In this document: in pieces, positions 13,815 to 17,218 of the stretch
Numbering within the stretch: the first letter of the stretch is position 1
Layout of the letters: every line of letters starts with the position of its first letter
DNA from: JAUVIB01 sp964424545
GTDB taxonomy: Bacteria; Calditrichota; Calditrichia; Calditrichales; Calditrichaceae
Reading direction: 5' to 3'
Assembly: GCA_964424545.1 (NCBI GenBank)
Contig: CAYRJN010000076.1
Coordinates: 1-17,218 of the forward strand
Length of the DNA stretch: 17,218 nt
Notes under the pieces: generated by a model
Databases searched by the model: none
The model's input: only the letters and a program-made list of their open reading frames with translations
What the model was told of the DNA's origin: nothing
Program-made: the position numbers and the translations under genes

Positions 13815-14843
13815 TCACAGCGTTCCATTTCCGCTTTTTTTACTCTTTACCGGTAAAAAGGTTTCGAAAAGCAATAATATTAAAGCAATAACTATAAAAA
13901 ACTGAAAACGACTCTCATACTGCGAAAACTGATGAGAGGACAATTTCTTTTTTTCCAATTTATTGATTTCATCATATATGTTTTCCAGCTCATTTTCGCC
14001 TGAAGTGGCTATATAATATTTACCGTCCGTGGTAAAAGCAATTTTTTGTAAAGTGGTAACATCGAGTTTTGTCGTAACTACATTACCCTGTTTATCTTTT
14101 TTAAAACCTTTGCGGTTTCCGTTTCTGTCATAAATCGGAATGGGAACGCCTTCCGGCGACCCTATACCGATCGTATAAATAATAATTCCTTCGTCAGCCG
14201 CTTTTTTAGCCTCCTCAATGGCGTCTTCACGATGCTCCTCTCCGTCTGTGATTAAAATAAGCACTTTATGTTTTCGGTCCTTTTGATCAAAGGCTTTTCT
14301 TGCCTGACGAATAGCATCCGCTATATTAGTACCGCGAACGGGAATCAGGCGCGTATCCATCATCCGTAAGAAAAGTTTTGCCGCTGAATAATCCAAAGTT
14401 AAAGGACATTGCACATGAGAAATGCCGGCAAAAGCAATTAACCCGATACGGTCGCCCCTCAGTAAATCGATAAATTTTGAAATTTCGTGTTTAGCTTTTT
14501 CCAGACGATTGGGCGCCACATCTTCCGCCATCATACTCAAAGAGACGTCTAAAGCGATGATGATATCAACGCCCTCGCGTTTTACTTCTTCTAACTTGGT
14601 GCCGATTTGCGGATTGGCAAGAGCAATAATCGTAAAAATATACATCAGATTAAATAAAATCACCTTTTGTATGACGCGTTTTTTATTTAATCCTGGCATC
14701 ATCTTTTGCAGCATTTCAAGACGGCCGAATCGCTCCAGCAGCATTTTTTTCATTCTAAATACATAGCGAAAAAAGCCGATTAATATGAACACGCCGAAAA
14801 GACCGTACAAAAAATCCGGATTTTGAAATCTTAACACTTCCAT
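13815..14843 (-). CDS. batB: BatB-like membrane protein with von Willebrand A domain
   Basis: A 342-residue inner-membrane protein. Two N-terminal membrane helices (about 10-28 and 62-77) precede a VWA domain at about 91-290, and a C-terminal helix lies near 312-333 (FQFFIVIALILLLF). The metal-binding MIDAS motif is complete: Asp99-Val-Ser-Leu-Ser103, Thr172 in RGTNIADAI and Asp200 in LILITDGEEH. It also carries RIGLIAFAG and VQCPLTLDY, shared with BatA. The DGEEH signature, compared with DGVNN in BatA, is typical of BatB. The gene follows batA after a 130-base spacer and has only a weak ribosome site. It presumably binds a divalent cation and pairs with BatA in the membrane. Confidence 0.9.
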   Translation of the reverse strand: MEVLRFQNPDFLYGLFGVFILIGFFRYVFRMKKMLLERFGRLEMLQKMMPGLNKKRVIQKVILFNLMYIFTIIALANPQIGTKLEEVKREGVDIIIALDVSLSMMAEDVAPNRLEKAKHEISKFIDLLRGDRIGLIAFAGISHVQCPLTLDYSAAKLFLRMMDTRLIPVRGTNIADAIRQARKAFDQKDRKHKVLILITDGEEHREDAIEEAKKAADEGIIIYTIGIGSPEGVPIPIYDRNGNRKGFKKDKQGNVVTTKLDVTTLQKIAFTTDGKYYIATSGENELENIYDEINKLEKKKLSSHQFSQYESRFQFFIVIALILLLFETFLPVKSKKSGNGTL

Positions 14844-14973
14844 AATTTAATATACTTTCATTTTTTACCTATCGCTAACAAACGGCAATACGCTCTATTT
14901 CCGGAAAGCGCCGTTCACAGCCTGGAACCAAAAACATTCTTTATTCAGGCGCCGTTAATTTATACTCATTACA
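14844..14973. other. batA-batB spacer with repeated GCGCCGTT
   Basis: This is the longest gap in an otherwise tight operon. The octamer GCGCCGTT occurs twice on the plus strand (14908-14915 and 14949-14956). AACGGC at 14881-14886 can pair with the first copy to form a hairpin. On the minus strand it also holds a 20-codon frame starting MFLVPGCERR, with no evident ribosome site. No promoter or T-rich terminator is convincing, so the function, if any, is unknown. Confidence 0.35.
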
Positions 14974-15969
14974 TTACGGAATCGTTTTAAAATACGTATT
15001 ACGCAGAACCAATTCTATCAATAACAGAAACAAACCTGCCGTAAGAAAATAGAGAAACAACTCCGTATATCGCGTATATTCATTCACTTCTATTTTTGTT
15101 TTCTCCATCTCGCCGATCTCTTTGTAAATCTCGCGCAGCTTTTTGGTATTGGTCGCCCGAAAATATTTACCCCCGGTAATGCGCGCGATCTCTTTTAATA
15201 CTTTTTCGTCTATCTTCACTTCCATCGGCACATAACGGCGACCGAAAACGGGATCATCCACGGGATACATGGCCGTGCCTTCCGTACCGGCGCCGATTGT
15301 ATATATCTTTATTTTCAAGGCCTGCGCTATTCTCGCCGCAGTAATCGGATCGATCTGCCCCTTATTGTTAACGCCGTCCGTCAGTAGAATGATAATTTTA
15401 CTTTTGGCTTTGCTATCTCGCAGCCGATTCACCGCATTGGCAATTCCCATACCGATAGCCGTACCGTCCCAGTTTTGATCGGCAATTTTAACTTCTTTTA
15501 ATAAGCTTAACAGCACGCCGTAATCCAGCGTTAGCGGACACTGCGTAAAACTTTCGCCTGCAAAAACCACCATACCGATACGATCGTTAATACGTCCCTT
15601 AATAAATTCTTCCGCTACAATTTTTGCCGCCTGCAGACGATTATTGGGTTTAAAGTCTTCGGCGAGCATACTACTGGAAACATCCATCGCCAATACAATA
15701 TCAACCCCTTCCGTTGATATTTTTTCTTCTTTACTGCTGGATTGCGGACGCGCTAAGGCGATTATAAAAAGTATAATCGCCGATACGCGCATTAAAAAGA
15801 GCAAATGCCGCAAACGCTGCTTAAGCGTCTCCCCCAGATTTCGCAACAAGCGAATATCGGAATATTTTAATTTACCGCTGTTTATACCGCTCTCTTTGAG
15901 ATAACGGAATATCATTACGGGGACAACCATCAGCGCCAGTAAATACCATGGATCAGCAAAATGGAACAT
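14974..15969 (-). CDS. batA: BatA-like membrane protein with von Willebrand A domain
   Basis: A 331-residue inner-membrane protein. It has an N-terminal hydrophobic segment (about 6-24) and a second helix (about 58-74) ending in ALARPQ. A VWA domain spans about 88-285, and a C-terminal helix lies near 307-325. The MIDAS is intact: Asp96-Val-Ser-Ser-Ser100, Thr170 in WDGTAIGMG and Asp198 in ILLTDGVNN. The FTQCPLTLDY and YRYV/RRYVPME-type segments are also usual for BatA. The ATG shares a base with the stop of the DUF4340 gene upstream (TAATG), so the two are translationally coupled. Bat VWA proteins resemble MoxR-associated VWA partners; the AAA+ MoxR gene, if present, would lie beyond the right end of this window. 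Confidence 0.92.
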   Translation of the reverse strand: MFHFADPWYLLALMVVPVMIFRYLKESGINSGKLKYSDIRLLRNLGETLKQRLRHLLFLMRVSAIILFIIALARPQSSSKEEKISTEGVDIVLAMDVSSSMLAEDFKPNNRLQAAKIVAEEFIKGRINDRIGMVVFAGESFTQCPLTLDYGVLLSLLKEVKIADQNWDGTAIGMGIANAVNRLRDSKAKSKIIILLTDGVNNKGQIDPITAARIAQALKIKIYTIGAGTEGTAMYPVDDPVFGRRYVPMEVKIDEKVLKEIARITGGKYFRATNTKKLREIYKEIGEMEKTKIEVNEYTRYTELFLYFLTAGLFLLLIELVLRNTYFKTIP

Positions 15970-17218
15970 TATTTATCCGCTTTCTCTGATTTTTTATCTT
16001 CTTTCTTTTCATACAGATCGTCGCTTAAAGGAAATATTTTTTCAATTTCGCTTTCATTCACTTTTACAACTTTCTTATCCAGCGGGTTGCGTACGAACAC
16101 TTTATTGCCGTTTTTGATTCCCACATCCAATTCGGCAAGTTTTTTATCGCCCGAAAATATTTCCACTTTGCCGCGGGGATTTAATAAGCCGTACTGTCTG
16201 AAATAATGCGCATTCTCCTCCACAAATTCAGCCGCTTTAAGATTTTTAATGGTCGCCAATATCTTCCCTACCTTATCGCCTTTAACCTTTTGATTTTCGT
16301 TGCCGTACCAGGCGTTAGTGGTATCTTTGTACAGTTTATTCAATTTGTCGTTATAAATTAGATTTACCCTGTCGATGTGGCTGTCGTCATACTCAAGAAT
16401 TCTTTTATCGCGATAATCATATAATTTCTTATTCATCGGCGACAAAGCCAGCGTATCCAAGGTGAAGATATAATTTTTTCCGGAGCTTTTTCCATACACG
16501 ATTCCATCTTTTGGCTTGGAAAAAACGACTTCAATTTTTGCTTTTTCCTCTCCCGACAGCAATTCCAGTTTATAAGCGGGATTGTTCAGACCGTATTTAC
16601 CCAGTCCTTTCGGATTATCGGCAACAACGGATTTGATGTTTTGATAATCGAATTTATTCAATATTGCGTTCACCTTGCTCTGCTCGGCTTTTGTTTTCAA
16701 GGGATAATCCAGCGTCCAATTACCGCTTTCATTTTTGAAAACATATTTACCGTAAGGATTTATTAAGGTAAACTCTTTAACTTTTCTTTTTTCAAAACGA
16801 ATAACCTTTTTATCCCGCCAATAGAACAGATCATGTTTGGCGCTGTTTTTGATATAGGCCGGTATGGTAGCCACCAAGGAATCGTCAATCGTAACATAGG
16901 CATTGGATCCGATATTGGTATTATCGCCAAACTTAACAAGCAACGACTTACCGCTCTTTGTTTTCAGTTCTACTCTAACGGCTTTTGCCGGAGATAAACC
17001 GAATTTATCCAATTCGTTTTTTCGGATGTTAAAAGTGCGCTCCTTTTTGGCATTTTTTAAATTGTTAATCAAAGACGTTACATTTGATTTGTCCGCCAGC
17101 GTATTTACAGGTTCCTCCATACGCCATTCATCCATATCTTTTTCGAAAATAAATTTTCCCTGCGAAGAATTAAGGATAACCGTTTGCACACTGTCCATTT
17201 CAAAATGGACCAATTTTT
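15969..17218 (-). CDS. DUF4340-family protein, N terminus cut by window edge
   Basis: The frame is open to the right end of the window, so the true start lies outside. A TTG at 17213 is internal and not a start. The 415 visible residues show three copies of one layout. Each copy has a tryptophan-containing strand and a helix (DEWRMEEP...AD; GNWTLDYP...AEQSK; NAWYG...KGDK). A (F/Y)GL..P segment follows (about 71, 207 and 341) and then a strand with a glycine turn. YWRDKKVIRF and YDYRDKRILEY link the units. These features fit DUF4340, whose members usually have an N-terminal membrane anchor and sit beside ABC-2/GldG-type transporter genes. The missing part would hold that anchor. It overlaps batA by one base and belongs to the same unit. 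The function of the family is unknown. Confidence 0.82.
   Translation of the reverse strand, partial: KLVHFEMDSVQTVILNSSQGKFIFEKDMDEWRMEEPVNTLADKSNVTSLINNLKNAKKERTFNIRKNELDKFGLSPAKAVRVELKTKSGKSLLVKFGDNTNIGSNAYVTIDDSLVATIPAYIKNSAKHDLFYWRDKKVIRFEKRKVKEFTLINPYGKYVFKNESGNWTLDYPLKTKAEQSKVNAILNKFDYQNIKSVVADNPKGLGKYGLNNPAYKLELLSGEEKAKIEVVFSKPKDGIVYGKSSGKNYIFTLDTLALSPMNKKLYDYRDKRILEYDDSHIDRVNLIYNDKLNKLYKDTTNAWYGNENQKVKGDKVGKILATIKNLKAAEFVEENAHYFRQYGLLNPRGKVEIFSGDKKLAELDVGIKNGNKVFVRNPLDKKVVKVNESEIEKIFPLSDDLYEKKEDKKSEKADK

Overview
This 17.2-kb window is AT-rich bacterial DNA with every intact gene on the minus strand. An outer-membrane beta-barrel protein, a lipoprotein with a SPOR domain and a BatABCDE-type cluster with DUF4340 point to a Gram-negative bacterium. 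The BatC/BatE gene content and the DUF6588-like barrel suggest the FCB group. Clear Shine-Dalgarno sequences and TTGACA-type promoters argue mildly against a typical Bacteroidota genome. The phylum is an inference and is not settled.

Layout, left to right (opposite to transcription). (1) tRNA-Lys(CUU) with its terminator and a promoter. (2) A cysteine desulfurase-thiI pair sharing an ATGA overlap, which together would supply sulfur for 4-thiouridine in tRNA and perhaps for thiamine. (3) A strong terminator, then a secreted DUF6588-like outer-membrane protein. (4) About 700 bases without an intact gene, holding the decayed C-terminal part of a sulfatase. (5) tRNA-Lys(UUU) with promoter and terminator. 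(6) A tightly packed five-gene cluster (4656-7734). In transcription order it encodes an eIF2B-alpha/ribose-1,5-bisphosphate-isomerase-like protein, an AbrB-type small protein, a PIN-domain protein, a degenerate YqeC-like protein and a YqeB-like protein. (7) pdxS-pdxT, the two subunits of pyridoxal-5'-phosphate synthase, behind a clear promoter. (8) A gene-free stretch with a possible broken AraC-type helix-turn-helix. (9) A Bat operon read as DUF4340 protein (cut by the window edge), batA, batB, batC, batD, batE, then a SPOR lipoprotein.

How the genes work together. PdxST makes PLP, the cofactor of the cysteine desulfurase. The desulfurase in turn feeds ThiI, which here lacks a rhodanese domain. 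The Bat proteins look like a membrane-anchored complex: two von Willebrand A-domain proteins (BatA, BatB), two periplasmic or membrane TPR proteins (BatC, BatE) and the large membrane protein BatD. An envelope-stress role is the usual proposal, but their biochemistry is unknown.

The most unusual part is the five-gene cluster at 4656-7734. Four successive gene junctions overlap or nearly touch. It joins a family related to sugar-phosphate isomerases, an apparent toxin-antitoxin pair and diverged copies of two proteins known from selenium-dependent molybdenum hydroxylase maturation. The YqeC-like member has lost its nucleotide-binding motifs, and no molybdenum hydroxylase or selenium gene is visible. 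This may be a repurposed and undescribed gene set.
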